DNA of 37,711 nt from Deltaproteobacteria bacterium (GTDB lineage Bacteria > Myxococcota_A > Polyangia > Haliangiales > Haliangiaceae). The notes beneath the pieces are model-generated. The model saw only the letters and a program-made list of their open reading frames with translations, ran no database searches and was not told the DNA's origin. This document shows, in pieces, positions 1 to 9,242 of the stretch (the first letter of the stretch is position 1; the number at the start of each line of letters is the position of its first letter). The stretch is from contig JAKQOD010000971.1 in the NCBI GenBank assembly GCA_029565465.1, positions 1-37,711 of the forward strand. Reading direction: 5' to 3'. The translations under genes were made by a program, and so were the position numbers.

Positions 1-1
1 C

Positions 2-121
<120 letters not shown>

Positions 122-195
122 GCGCGCGCGATCGGAGATCGTGTCCGGTTGCCGCGCAGAAATGGAATAAACGGCCGCTGTGGGCCGCCGTTGGC

Positions 196-492
196 TCACC
201 GTGCCGACGAGTAGAGCAGGGCGCCGAGTTCGTCACGCAGCGTCGGGACCGGCAGAGCGTCGAGCCAGCCGAACGCGCACGCGGTGTCGAGGCACGCGTT
301 GACTTCGCGCAGGCTGCCGTACGCGATGCGTAGCAGGTGCGTGCGGTCGCCGCCGACCCGGCCACCGGCTTCGGCGACGTTCAGCGGCACCGACGACAAC
401 GCGCGCGTCAGCTGCTTCGCCAGCGAGCCATCGTGTCGCGCGATCAACTTAATCGCCGGCACCAGCGAGCGCACGAGTTCGAGAGACAACAA
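196..492 (-). CDS. four-helix-bundle protein (S23/IVP-like)
   Basis: The product is about 98 residues and matches the four-helix-bundle family that includes proteins from 23S rRNA intervening sequences and the Avd accessory proteins of diversity-generating retroelements. The diagnostic parts are SLELVRSLVPAIKLIA near the start, QLTRALSSVPLNVAEAGGR in the middle and YGSLREVNACLDTA before the last helix. Molecular function is unknown; the family oligomerises and some members bind nucleic acid. No ATG lies near the family's usual start. Two adjacent TTG codons at 492 and 489 are the most plausible starts, without a visible Shine-Dalgarno. An open frame continues upstream to 756 through the hairpin and GGACAC array, but that part is low complexity and unlikely to be translated. 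No reverse transcriptase or rRNA is nearby. The gene sits between hexamer arrays, with a large inverted repeat 17 bases upstream. Confidence 0.7.
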   Translation of the reverse strand: MLSLELVRSLVPAIKLIARHDGSLAKQLTRALSSVPLNVAEAGGRVGGDRTHLLRIAYGSLREVNACLDTACAFGWLDALPVPTLRDELGALLYSSAR

Positions 493-508
493 ATAGCTTC
501 GAGGAGGA

Positions 509-646
509 GTTGGGTATGTTTGCTTCACGCCCGTTCCAGCGAAAGCCTTGTGCCATGCGCTGGGCCAAGCACGTCGTGGTTCGCGCAAACTTGCGCGCGC
601 ATGGCACTGGCTTTCGCGGTAGGGCGAAGAAGCAAACGTACCCAAC
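509..646. repeat. large imperfect inverted repeat (hairpin)
   Basis: The left arm 509-560 and right arm about 597-646 are near reverse complements. Outer blocks GTTGGGTA-GTTTGCTTC pair with GAAGCAAAC-TACCCAAC; inner blocks CGAAAGCC and GTGCCATGCGC pair with GGCTTTCG and GCGCATGGCAC. The middle holds a further short stem, CGCGCAA (582-588) with TTGCGCG (591-597). A transcript of either strand would fold into one long rod. It lies immediately 5' of the four-helix-bundle gene on the minus strand. Confidence 0.85.
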
Positions 647-702
647 GACGTATCGAAGCGGTTGTCCTCGAAGAAAAGCGTGAACGAGGCGCGAACTATG
701 GT

Positions 703-763
703 GGACACGGACACGGACACGGACAGGGATACGGACACGGCCGGGGACACGGACACGGACAGC
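703..763. repeat. GGACAC hexamer array B
   Basis: Degenerate GGACAC units (GGACAC three times, GGACAG, GGATAC, GGACAC, then after an irregular unit GGACAC, GGACAC, GGACAG). Read on the opposite strand the unit is GTGTCC, so it belongs to the same GTGNNC class as the flanking arrays but in inverted orientation. From 493 to 973 I see no gene; the stretch holds only the hairpin and these arrays. Confidence 0.85.
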
Positions 764-798
764 CACGATTAATTTGACGGGTGGCGGTGACGGTGTCT

Positions 799-970
799 GT
801 GATCGTGATCGTGATCGTGATCGTGATCGTGATCGTGATCGTGATCGTGATCGTGATCGTGATCGTGATCGTGCGCGTGATCGTGCGCGTGATCGTGCGC
901 GTGATCGTGATCGTGATCGTGCCCGTGTCCGTGCCCCGTGCCCGTGCCCGGCCCCGCGCCCGTGCCCGTC
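799..970. repeat. GTGNNC hexanucleotide array C
   Basis: Twelve perfect GTGATC units (799-870) are followed by alternating GTGCGC and GTGATC (871-918) and then degenerate GTGCCC/GTGTCC units running to about 970. The array stops only four bases short of the stop codon of the TonB receptor transcribed from the other strand (974-976). Any terminator for that receptor would have to lie inside or beyond the array. Confidence 0.95.
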
Positions 971-973
971 CCC

Positions 974-3934
974 TCAGCGCTCGGCCGTCAAACTGAACAT
1001 AAACGTACGCGCTTGTTGCGGAATCGCACTGGCAGCAAACGCAATCGCAGGTTCACGGTAGTGCCAATTAAATACGTTGTACGCGCCGACCGCGTAGCGT
1101 ACCCGCAGGCTCTTGAGGTATCCCGATATCACAACGTCGGCAACCACCGCGCGATCGGTATGTTCGAGCGAACTTGGATCGATGCGGCGCCGATCTTCAA
1201 ACGCAGCACGCACGGCGCCGTTCATGGCGTCAGGCACAATCGGCACGATCAGCTTGAGTGCTGCCGAATGAGTTGGTGCGTTCGGCAGCTCACGGCTGTC
1301 CAGGTCAGGATTGTCCGACGGTAGTCGCGCATAGCGCGCTAACAACGCGCTGTAGTGCGCGGAGAACATGTAGCCATTGCGAAACTGCCGTCGCAACTCA
1401 AGATCCGCGCCGATCACGGACTGGTTGATCGGACTGTTGCGATAGTAGACAGCGTCCGGGCTAACTTCAGGATTTTCCGCCACATAGTCAGCGGGAACCT
1501 GCACGGTTTCGATGATGCGTTTGGCCAAGGCGCCGTGCAGTGCGCCAAGTATTGACCAGTCACCTTTGAACCGATGGGTGGCTTCGATCTCGCCAGCGTA
1601 TAGATCTTCGGAGCGCAACAAGCCACCGTTGAAATCAGAGCGCAACGAATTGTTGCCCTCATCGCTATAGAATTGTTCGTAGATCGTCGGAGCGCGGAAG
1701 CCCTTGCCGGTCATCAGCTTGATCGTGTTTTGTGCATCAGGGCGCGCAATGATCGCCAAGCGCGGCGAAACCGCCGTATATGATGACGCGCCCGCCGTTT
1801 GATCTGGCGCGTGATTTACATCGCCTTCGTAATTGATGTAGTCGACCCGCAAACCACCCTGCACGCGCAACTTGCGCGACGGTGACCAATCGACCAACGC
1901 TGAACTGGCCGCCGTTTGATAAGGCGCGTTGATGTCATGGGTGGTTTCAAAGGTCTGAGCATCAAGAGCGTAAGAGCCAAGCAACGCCGCTTCAATATTT
2001 AATATGCCTTCGGCCCCGACGATAACTCGCAGATTCGGTTGTAACTTCAGATGCAAGCGCGCTTCAAGACCACCCCATTTGCCGGTATCGAGTTCGCGCG
2101 AAACGCCGACGACTGGTTGGTCTAACTCATCGACATCGTCGTAGAGATAGTCAGCGGCGTACAAAAACGAATCAACATGGGCACGCACCATGAGCCGCGT
2201 CGATTTGTTCAGCTGGCCATCATACTTGATTTCAGCCATCGATCGGCCATCGCGGCTAAACGTGTTGGGATTGTTAAGAATCGTGCCGTAGTTGCCAGTT
2301 GGAATCGAGACGCGTCGCGCATTGTAGAACCATTGCGCCGACACATCTTTCCACCAGAACTTGCCAGTGGTGTTGAAGCCTCGAAACTGGTCGACATGGC
2401 TAATGCGGGTGTCCGCAAAATCGATGTCATGGCCGTCGGAGCGCGCCGCGCTCACGCTTGCCCACATGCCGGCGTCGGCATTGAAGTGTTTTACAAAACC
2501 AGCACGAGCGCGCGCGGTCGTATTGTCATAACCGGAGACTTGTACGTGCACCCCGTCGGGGGCTTGCTTATCGCGCAACACCAGGTTGACGACCCCCGTC
2601 ATGGCGCCTGAGCCGTACAGCACCGAGCTTGGGCCGCGCACGACTTCGATGTGGTCGATATCGCCGAGGTCGGTGCGCCCGTCGTAATGCAAGTAGCCTT
2701 GAAACAGCGAGTTTTCGTTGAGCGTAGCGCCGTCGGACAACAGCAATAGCCGGTTGGAATAGTCGTTGGCTTGGCCCAAGCCACGCACCGAACCGTTGGC
2801 AAAAATGGAATCGTAGTGCACCGCATAACCGCGCACACCGCGCAGCGCTTCGAGAATGGTTGGGTATGCAAACGCTTCAAGTTCTTGCCGCGTGATCAGC
2901 GTTACCGACGCTGGCGCGTCATCGATCGATTCAGCTTCACGCGAGGCAACGGTTACCGTGGTAGCCGGCAAGTTGATCAACTCACGCAGCTCGGCTTCAC
3001 GCGCAACTTCGGCTGCGAGCTCGCGTGCGACGTTGTCAGTCGCCGCGGTTCCGAGGCCACCTGCATCGAGCTTGGCGCGCAGCTCGGCTTGGCGCGCTTG
3101 TGATTTGGCAATGTCTGCTTTGACCCCAGCAACAGTTTCATCGGAAAAGCCAAGCAGGCTCGCATCGATCTCAACCACCGGTGCAGCCGCGGCATCGATT
3201 GTCACCGCAGCGCTATCTTCGACATTAAAATCTTGCGTAGGCAGAGAGCGTTTGGGCGCTTTGAAAAAAACGGTGTGGGGCCCTGCGGCTAACAATTGGG
3301 AACACGGCACGATACAGGCAATAGGCCCATCTTCTTGGTCGAGCACGACGCGGGTACCCGGCGGTCCGGTAAAAACGGCACGCCCTTCCATGCGAACGAG
3401 CGGTACTTGCAGCGTGCGTGCTTCGCCCGCACGTAACGCGGTAAGCGGCAGGCTCGCTTCGCGGTAGCCTTGCAAGCTGATCTGTAAGCTTACGTCGCCG
3501 GGCATGACCGCAATCTGGATTGGCAACGGCGCCGACATGTTGAGCCACGTTACCGTCGCGCCAGGCGCTGAAGCTGCCAGGTCTAATACGGCAACTTTGG
3601 TGCGCACGTCAGCAAACTCGGCTTCGGCTGCAGTTTTGTCGGCCGCGGGCAGCTCACCGGCAAGTGCATCACGATAGTAGCGAAACGCATCGGCGAACCG
3701 CCCCATCGCAGCATATGCGCGTGCGATGCGGCGCAGGTTACCTGCGCTCGGTGCTAGCCGCTGGGCCAGCATGTAATCCTGTAGCGCGGTGGCCGCATCA
3801 CCTTTGGCTTGTGCTGCATCACCGTTACTAACCAACACGTCAACTTCATCGGCAACGCCATCTGCGTTTGCCTGAGAAACTGTCAACGCCAACAACACCG
3901 AAGCGCTTAGCTTCAGGAGACTCCCCTTTTCCAT
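974..3934 (-). CDS. TonB-dependent receptor with TPR/PEGA-like front end
   Basis: Outer-membrane beta-barrel transporter, probably for a large or scarce ligand taken up with TonB energy; the substrate cannot be told. Using the Met at 3934 gives about 986 residues with a clean signal peptide (MEKGSLLKLSASVLLALTV). An in-frame Met at 3967 is possible but adds an atypical leader. Order: signal 1-24, TPR-like helices about 30-95, two PEGA-like beta modules about 115-245 including a CIVPC pair, an Ala/Glu-rich coiled coil about 265-320, a TonB-box-like TTVTVAS near 325, the plug (DDAPASVTLITRQELE; HIEVVRGPSSVLYGSGA), then a barrel ending in RTFMFSL. An STN signalling domain is absent. It is divergent from the sigma factor at 4070 and is paralogous over its whole length to the receptor at 9243. 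Confidence 0.92.
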   Translation of the reverse strand: MEKGSLLKLSASVLLALTVSQANADGVADEVDVLVSNGDAAQAKGDAATALQDYMLAQRLAPSAGNLRRIARAYAAMGRFADAFRYYRDALAGELPAADKTAAEAEFADVRTKVAVLDLAASAPGATVTWLNMSAPLPIQIAVMPGDVSLQISLQGYREASLPLTALRAGEARTLQVPLVRMEGRAVFTGPPGTRVVLDQEDGPIACIVPCSQLLAAGPHTVFFKAPKRSLPTQDFNVEDSAAVTIDAAAAPVVEIDASLLGFSDETVAGVKADIAKSQARQAELRAKLDAGGLGTAATDNVARELAAEVAREAELRELINLPATTVTVASREAESIDDAPASVTLITRQELEAFAYPTILEALRGVRGYAVHYDSIFANGSVRGLGQANDYSNRLLLLSDGATLNENSLFQGYLHYDGRTDLGDIDHIEVVRGPSSVLYGSGAMTGVVNLVLRDKQAPDGVHVQVSGYDNTTARARAGFVKHFNADAGMWASVSAARSDGHDIDFADTRISHVDQFRGFNTTGKFWWKDVSAQWFYNARRVSIPTGNYGTILNNPNTFSRDGRSMAEIKYDGQLNKSTRLMVRAHVDSFLYAADYLYDDVDELDQPVVGVSRELDTGKWGGLEARLHLKLQPNLRVIVGAEGILNIEAALLGSYALDAQTFETTHDINAPYQTAASSALVDWSPSRKLRVQGGLRVDYINYEGDVNHAPDQTAGASSYTAVSPRLAIIARPDAQNTIKLMTGKGFRAPTIYEQFYSDEGNNSLRSDFNGGLLRSEDLYAGEIEATHRFKGDWSILGALHGALAKRIIETVQVPADYVAENPEVSPDAVYYRNSPINQSVIGADLELRRQFRNGYMFSAHYSALLARYARLPSDNPDLDSRELPNAPTHSAALKLIVPIVPDAMNGAVRAAFEDRRRIDPSSLEHTDRAVVADVVISGYLKSLRVRYAVGAYNVFNWHYREPAIAFAASAIPQQARTFMFSLTAER

Positions 3935-4069
3935 AGCCACCATAATAAGGGCAACTCGGGGCTGCATGCGAGTGGATGGTAACGAAAGATCGCTGCTACG
4001 GCTTCAACCAATGCTTGCATAAGCCTTCGGCATTAAGCGACAATAGGGTGTGCGTTCCGGTGGCCCATT

Positions 4070-4867
4070 GTGACCTCAACTGGCGCAGAACTCGACGCAG
4101 TCTGGCAGGCTGCGCAAGCCCGCAGCCCCGGCATTGAGCTGGCACGACCGACGTTTGTCGCGCATGCGACGAAACTGCCACTTGCCGACGTGACCCAGCA
4201 CGCCGATGACTTGTATTTAGCCTGGGCCTGCGTGACCAACGACCGCAATGCCATCGTTTTGTTTGAGCAGCGCGTGTTAGCGCCAGCCGTGTTGGCAGTA
4301 CGCAAAATTGAAAGCTCCGAAGCGTTTGTCGACGAAGTTCGGCAAGCCTTACGGGACAAACTGCTTTTTAACGGTGGCCAGCCAAAGTTGCTCGACTATC
4401 AAGCGCGAGGCCCTTTAGGCGCATGGGCACGGATGGTTGCGGTACGTTTGGCGTTTACTCTCAAGCGGCGCACCAAGGCTACGGTTAGCGTCGACGATTG
4501 GATTGCCGGCGCAGTAGCAAACGGCACGCCCTATGTTGATGTGATGAAGCAGCAACAGATCGCTCTTTTTACCCAAGCTTTGAGCGCCGCCGCCGCCGAT
4601 TTGGAGCCGCGCTTGCGTGCGGTGTTGCGCATGCATTTCAAAGATGGCTTAAGCATCGACCAGATTGGTGAAGTGTATCAAGTGCATCGTGCCACGACGG
4701 CACGTTGGTTGGTGCAAGCCAAAGCGTCGTGGTTTGCCAAAACCCGTTCTCACATGATGAAGAAACAAGCGCTCAGCGATACCGAGTATCAGCAGCTGGC
4801 GCATGAAGTTCAAAGCCGCTTGGATCTTTCTTTGTCGAAGCTGCTGCCCGCAGCCACCGAGTTGTAG
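4070..4867 (+). CDS. sigma-70 family factor, Myxococcales type
   Basis: A 265-residue ECF-like sigma factor. The C-terminal third has the sigma-4 helix-turn-helix, LSIDQIGEVYQVHRATTARW, preceded by a helix (LEPRLRAVLRMHFKDG) typical of the myxobacterial family modelled as TIGR03001 (from memory, not searched). The central part, DEVRQALRDKLLF then LGAWARMVAVRLAF, fits region 2. Translation starts at a GTG; no strong Shine-Dalgarno is visible. The kinase gene begins six bases after its stop, so the two are almost certainly co-transcribed and the kinase may control the factor's release or activity. It shares a roughly 100-base divergent promoter region with the TonB receptor on the left, a natural candidate target. 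Confidence 0.88.
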   Translation: MTSTGAELDAVWQAAQARSPGIELARPTFVAHATKLPLADVTQHADDLYLAWACVTNDRNAIVLFEQRVLAPAVLAVRKIESSEAFVDEVRQALRDKLLFNGGQPKLLDYQARGPLGAWARMVAVRLAFTLKRRTKATVSVDDWIAGAVANGTPYVDVMKQQQIALFTQALSAAAADLEPRLRAVLRMHFKDGLSIDQIGEVYQVHRATTARWLVQAKASWFAKTRSHMMKKQALSDTEYQQLAHEVQSRLDLSLSKLLPAATEL

Positions 4868-4873
4868 GCGCAT

Positions 4874-7672
4874 ATGGATGGCTGCCCGACCGAAAATGAG
4901 CTTGAAGCGCACCTAGCTGGCAAGCTTGCAGCCGCCGCCAGCGACAGCGTGCGCACGCACATCGACACTTGTGTGATGTGCCAACAAACGTTGCGTGCGT
5001 CGCTTGGTGCCGACGACGATGCCGCAGACTCTACAACGCAACCACCGCTGCTGGTAACGTTCAAACTAGCGGAGGACACTCATCCGGTTCCCAACTTCAG
5101 CGCGATTTTCGCCGTTGGGCGTTACGATATTCAGCACTTGTTGGGCACTGGCGGCATGGGCGCTGTGTACGCTGCGTACGATACCGTCTTGCAGCGGGAT
5201 GTCGCACTCAAGTTGGTGTCGCCCAACTTGGTTCAAAACACCGAATTTGCAAACAACCTGATACGTGAATCGCAAGTGCTGGCGCGTTGCAATGCACCGT
5301 CGGTGTTGACCGTATTTGATGCTGGCCGCCATGGCGACGAAGTGTTTATTGCCATGGAGCGGGTTGATGGCACCACCCTGCGCGAGTGGTTGGCAGCCCA
5401 AAAGCGCAGCCAGCGCGATATCTTGCAAATGTTTTGCAGAGCCGCGCAAGGCCTGGCTGTTGCGCACCATGCCAACATCGTGCATCGCGATTTTAAGCCG
5501 GAGAACGTGTTGGTTAGCAACGCGCTTGGCGCCGACGGTTTGCCCGCACGGGTCGTGGTAAGTGATTTTGGCATTGCCTACTCGCCAGCGAGGTCAATGG
5601 CGACTCGCTCGACGAGTCCACACGCAGTAGGCACCTTGCGCTTTATGCCACCTGAGCAATTGCGTGGCGACGCGGTGGATGCGCGCGCTGACATTTTTGC
5701 GTTTGGCGTTGCGCTGTGGAGTGCCATCCATGTGCGTGCGCCGTTCGAAGCATCGGAGACGGCGGCTCGGTTAGCAGCAATTGCCAAAGGCCCTGATCTT
5801 GCTGTTACCGCCAAGCCGCGGGCCCTCGACGCATTGCTGCGACGCATGCTAGCGGAACAACCAGCGCAGCGCCCAGCTACGATCGATGAAGTAATCGTAA
5901 CGCTGCAACGCGTATTGGCACGGCGTCGCTACGTTGCATTCGCTGCCGCCGGTCTTGCCGTGGCAGCGTCGGCGACGGTTGCAACCATCATGCTGGTAGG
6001 CAGCGAAGCACAGCTGGCATCGTGTGAGTTGCAGCGTGCGTATGATACCGCCCAGCTGCGCACGCCGGCGCTAGCATCGGCGGTAGCCGCTGCTTGTCGC
6101 GCTCCGAATCGCAGAACCACTGATTGTTTGCGCGAGCGCATTGTCGAACAAGCAGCCTTGCGGACCCTCGCGGCGGCCAACATTGTGCCAGCGGTTGGCC
6201 AAACGTGGTTAGCCAGCGTTGTGCCGATTGAATCCTGCGCATTGCCAACGTTCGAATTGGCGGCGCAGTGGCCAGCGGCACCCGCAGCGGTTGCAGTCGT
6301 AGCACAGTTGCGTAATCAACTTGCATTGTTGCCGGCAACCGTGGCGAGCGACGGGATCAAATCACCAGCGTTGCATCAAGAACTACATGCGTTGGCGTTC
6401 TACAGTGGCTGGCGACCGGCGGTGCTGGAAGTGGAACGCTGGTTTGCAAATGATCTAACGGTTGCACCGTTGCAGCGGTTGGCAACGTTGCAGCGCCTAG
6501 CTGACGAAGCTGAAGAGTTGCACCAAGGTCCGTTGGCGGTGGAATTTCGCCTCGCCGCAAGTCGCACTGCGCTCAAGGCTTTGGGCCTGGCGTCCATAGC
6601 GAGCGAAAATCTCGTGAAAGCCGAAGCCATGATAGAACGCGCACCGGTACCAGCCAACACCGCGTTGCGGTTACGCGTCAGTGTTGCAGCAGTGCAGCAA
6701 GGCCAAGGCGAATTTGCCGCTGCGGAAGCCTCGTTCGCTGCTGCTGCAAAGCTGGCTGCTGCAAACCACGATGATACCTGGGCTGAAAGCTACGAAGGCG
6801 CGTACTACTTGCAAAGCGTTGATAAGTACGACGAGGACCTCACGATAGCACGCGCTGCGTTGGCACGTTTGCAAGCCAGTGGCACAACTGGCTCGCTGCT
6901 CGAAATCGACGTCCGTGTGCGCTGTGCTATTGATCTGGCGAAACTTGGCGAATCGGCTGAAGCGTTGAGCCACGCCGCTCAAGCAGCTACCTTAGCTGAC
7001 CGGCTTGGCCTACCCGAGTATCAAGCCAGTACCCATGCCAACTACGCGCTGGTGCTGCACGAGACCGGGAAGCAAGAGCAAAGCTTGACGGAAATTCGCG
7101 TGGCGCAGCGATACCTCAACGCCATCGGCTTGCACCATTCGTCGATGATGGCGCGTTACAAGATGGTCGAGTCAGTTGTGCTAGCGCCACTCGACCAAGC
7201 CGATGCCGCCATTGCCACGGCGCAACAAGCTTGTGAAATACTTGCTGTCGTCGACGGCGCGACTGCGACCGATACCCTAAATTGTTGGAATGGGTTGGCT
7301 GCGAATTTGGCGAGCGCTGGGCAATTCGAACAAGCGCTAAAACGGCTCGATGCGTTGCGCAGCATCACGTCGACGAAATCCAACGACATTCTGGTCATCA
7401 ACCTCAATGCGTTGCGTGGTCATACCTTGCTTGGGTTGCACCGCTACAAAGAAGCGATCGAGGCGTTTGCGGAAGCAGAGACCGCGTTTCAAGCCAGCGG
7501 CAACTACCCGCGGTTGCAAGGGCTTTGCGAATGGGGGCTAGCGCAGGCGTGGGCCCATGTTGATGTGCAGCAAGCAAAACACTGGGCGCAGACCGCGATC
7601 GCAACGTGGAACACCACGCCCGAACGCGAAGAGCAAATTGAAGCTGCAGAGCAATGGCTCAAGAAGCATTAG
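4874..7672 (+). CDS. membrane Ser/Thr kinase with zinc-finger and TPR domains
   Basis: A 932-residue protein. Residues 4-36 form a zf-HC2-like anti-sigma zinc finger (C4, H29, C33, C36). The Hanks-type kinase domain covers about 83-345: glycine loop GTGGMGAVY (91-99), Lys113 in VALKLV, catalytic HRDFKPEN (204-211), DFG (231-233) and PPEQL in place of APE. All catalytic residues are present, so it should be active. One membrane helix (about 353-376) follows, then a long helical TPR-rich region to the end, probably periplasmic. The arrangement suggests a one-protein sensor: the outer TPR region senses a ligand or partner, the inner kinase signals, and the zinc finger may hold the co-encoded sigma factor. 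It ends 20 bases from the convergent propeller gene. Confidence 0.93.
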   Translation: MDGCPTENELEAHLAGKLAAAASDSVRTHIDTCVMCQQTLRASLGADDDAADSTTQPPLLVTFKLAEDTHPVPNFSAIFAVGRYDIQHLLGTGGMGAVYAAYDTVLQRDVALKLVSPNLVQNTEFANNLIRESQVLARCNAPSVLTVFDAGRHGDEVFIAMERVDGTTLREWLAAQKRSQRDILQMFCRAAQGLAVAHHANIVHRDFKPENVLVSNALGADGLPARVVVSDFGIAYSPARSMATRSTSPHAVGTLRFMPPEQLRGDAVDARADIFAFGVALWSAIHVRAPFEASETAARLAAIAKGPDLAVTAKPRALDALLRRMLAEQPAQRPATIDEVIVTLQRVLARRRYVAFAAAGLAVAASATVATIMLVGSEAQLASCELQRAYDTAQLRTPALASAVAAACRAPNRRTTDCLRERIVEQAALRTLAAANIVPAVGQTWLASVVPIESCALPTFELAAQWPAAPAAVAVVAQLRNQLALLPATVASDGIKSPALHQELHALAFYSGWRPAVLEVERWFANDLTVAPLQRLATLQRLADEAEELHQGPLAVEFRLAASRTALKALGLASIASENLVKAEAMIERAPVPANTALRLRVSVAAVQQGQGEFAAAEASFAAAAKLAAANHDDTWAESYEGAYYLQSVDKYDEDLTIARAALARLQASGTTGSLLEIDVRVRCAIDLAKLGESAEALSHAAQAATLADRLGLPEYQASTHANYALVLHETGKQEQSLTEIRVAQRYLNAIGLHHSSMMARYKMVESVVLAPLDQADAAIATAQQACEILAVVDGATATDTLNCWNGLAANLASAGQFEQALKRLDALRSITSTKSNDILVINLNALRGHTLLGLHRYKEAIEAFAEAETAFQASGNYPRLQGLCEWGLAQAWAHVDVQQAKHWAQTAIATWNTTPEREEQIEAAEQWLKKH

Positions 7673-7691
7673 TGATCAGCCGTCAACAAGG

Positions 7692-9002
7692 TTACGGCGT
7701 GGGTGCAGGCACCAGCATCGGTGGTGTTGCAGAATCCGGCTCGGGTGAAATCACCGCGCCGCCGTACGCTGCACCGCCGTATGCTGCACCGCCGTACGCG
7801 GCACCGCCGTATGCGGCACCGCCGTACGCTGCGCCGCCGTATGCGGCACCGCCGTACGCCGCGGGCAGTGCTGCTGGCGCACTGCGTGGCCGGGCCGTGG
7901 TGAACTGCACTACTGCCGCGTTAAAGTCTTTGATCCAAACTCGTTCGTTCAACGTCTCGACATCGATGACAAAAACATCGGTTGAACCAGCGTGCGTGAT
8001 AAGCACTGAGTGACCGTTGTCAGAGACGTCGCGCAGCGCCGCAACATTGCGTGCAAGCAATCGCACGTTGCCGTCGACGACCACGCGCAACGAGCACCGG
8101 CCATCGCAATCAGTGGCGGGCGCTTCGGGCACATCCAAGAAGAAAACGCCGGCTCTCGTTGCAAGCCGTTTGACTCCCAGCGGCAAGCGCCGTTGTTGTA
8201 GTTGATATACTGCACTACGGGCGCCGTCTGTTAACGCGATGCCTTCGAGCCACGTCGCGCCACGAGCTTTGCCGTGGTTGACAGCGTAGACAAACTCACC
8301 GTCGGTGCTGGGCGTGTCTTCGACCAAAGGCATCGCTACGATCGGTTTGCTAGTCGCAATCTTGTCGTCGGTGGCGCTCCAAGGCACTACATGTAACCCT
8401 GCCGCCGTACGATAGATCGCGCGGCGGCCTAGTGGGTCCAGCGTTAGATGATTGGCAATCTCGGGTCCCGCAACGGTGGTTGCTGCCGCAGCGCCAAACT
8501 GGTAACGCAGAACGCTGGTACCGCGGCTGTGCAGCGATTCAGCGAACACATAGTCACCGTCGAGCGAAAACGTTTTGATTGCAACCGAACAGAAACTTTT
8601 GCGGTGCCCACATGCTGGGTCCGCAGGAACTTCAATGACGTGACCGTTGATGTCACCGAACAAGATGGTCCACCCCGCGCCTGTGCTGTTGGTCGAGCGT
8701 GGCAAGGCCCAACGGCCGGTAGCTTCATGTACCAGCAACGCACCATATTCATGGGTGCGCCGCGTACCATTCTTTTCACCCGTAGTTGTCACAATGTCAG
8801 TTGTTGGCAGCTGCAACAATTCGTAACGGTTGCCTTCGCTGTCGATGCGCACTACAGCTTGATCCGTGATGCCGATCACCGACGCTGTGGGCAACGGCGC
8901 GCGGCTTTGCGGAACATCGGCGCGGACTGCCGTCGTCGGCAATAACATGCGTGCGCTTGCAAGCACTAGGGCAGCTGCTAACCACGAACGCGGTTGATCC
9001 AT
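7692..9002 (-). CDS. secreted beta-propeller-like protein with AYGGA repeat tail
   Basis: About 436 residues. The Met at 9002 gives a good signal peptide (MDQPRSWLAAALVLASARM, then a cleavable ADVP region); an upstream TTG at 9035 would only prepend an atypical leader. The body consists of repeated beta-strand units (DGDYVFAES, DPLGRRAIYRT, TDGEFVYAVN, DNGHSVLITH) like WD40/PD40 propeller blades. A Cys pair in DCDGRC could form a disulphide. The C-terminus carries seven consecutive AAYGG units followed by a short Pro/Thr tail. No enzymatic motif is recognised. It is convergent with the kinase and divergent from the second TonB receptor, so it may be a surface or periplasmic accessory of that cluster. 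Family assignment is tentative. Confidence 0.75.
   Translation of the reverse strand: MDQPRSWLAAALVLASARMLLPTTAVRADVPQSRAPLPTASVIGITDQAVVRIDSEGNRYELLQLPTTDIVTTTGEKNGTRRTHEYGALLVHEATGRWALPRSTNSTGAGWTILFGDINGHVIEVPADPACGHRKSFCSVAIKTFSLDGDYVFAESLHSRGTSVLRYQFGAAAATTVAGPEIANHLTLDPLGRRAIYRTAAGLHVVPWSATDDKIATSKPIVAMPLVEDTPSTDGEFVYAVNHGKARGATWLEGIALTDGARSAVYQLQQRRLPLGVKRLATRAGVFFLDVPEAPATDCDGRCSLRVVVDGNVRLLARNVAALRDVSDNGHSVLITHAGSTDVFVIDVETLNERVWIKDFNAAVVQFTTARPRSAPAALPAAYGGAAYGGAAYGGAAYGGAAYGGAAYGGAAYGGAVISPEPDSATPPMLVPAPTP
7757..7861. repeat. 15-bp tandem repeat encoding AAYGG
   Basis: Seven in-frame copies of a 15-base unit sit near the 3' end of the propeller gene. The Tyr codon alternates strictly along the array (as read on the plus strand TAC, TAT, TAC, TAT, TAC, TAT, TAC), pointing to expansion of a 30-base double unit. 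Confidence 0.95.
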
Positions 9003-9035
9003 GCGGGTAGCTGGAGCAATTCGTGGGCCAGGCAA

Positions 9036-9242
9036 CTCTCGTTGTTAGACGGGCAAAATGTGCTTGGTACGCTGCATCGGTTCACGCTTGCTGTAATCGG
9101 TGGTTCACGATTATTCTTCTACTGCGTTGTGTTCGACGCAATGGCTCCGCGAGCCGCAGCCAAGCGGCGATAATTGACCGTCGTTCAAGATTTTCCGCGC
9201 AGTCGCTAGCGCCGAGTTTGTGGTTGGTTTTATGATCTTTGC
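9036..9242. other. intergenic region between divergent propeller and TonB receptor
   Basis: About 240 bases separate the chosen start of the propeller gene (9002) from the second receptor (9243). It must hold both promoters. I see no convincing -35/-10 pair, long palindrome or small gene in it. Confidence 0.5.

Noticed and set aside
196-492. Avd of a diversity-generating retroelement or a 23S rRNA intervening sequence
   Set aside because: No reverse transcriptase, variable/template repeat or rRNA is visible in the window, so only the fold family is claimed.
1355-3467. Several long open frames antisense to the first TonB receptor
   Set aside because: They are shadows of a high-GC gene; the receptor frame carries all recognisable domains.
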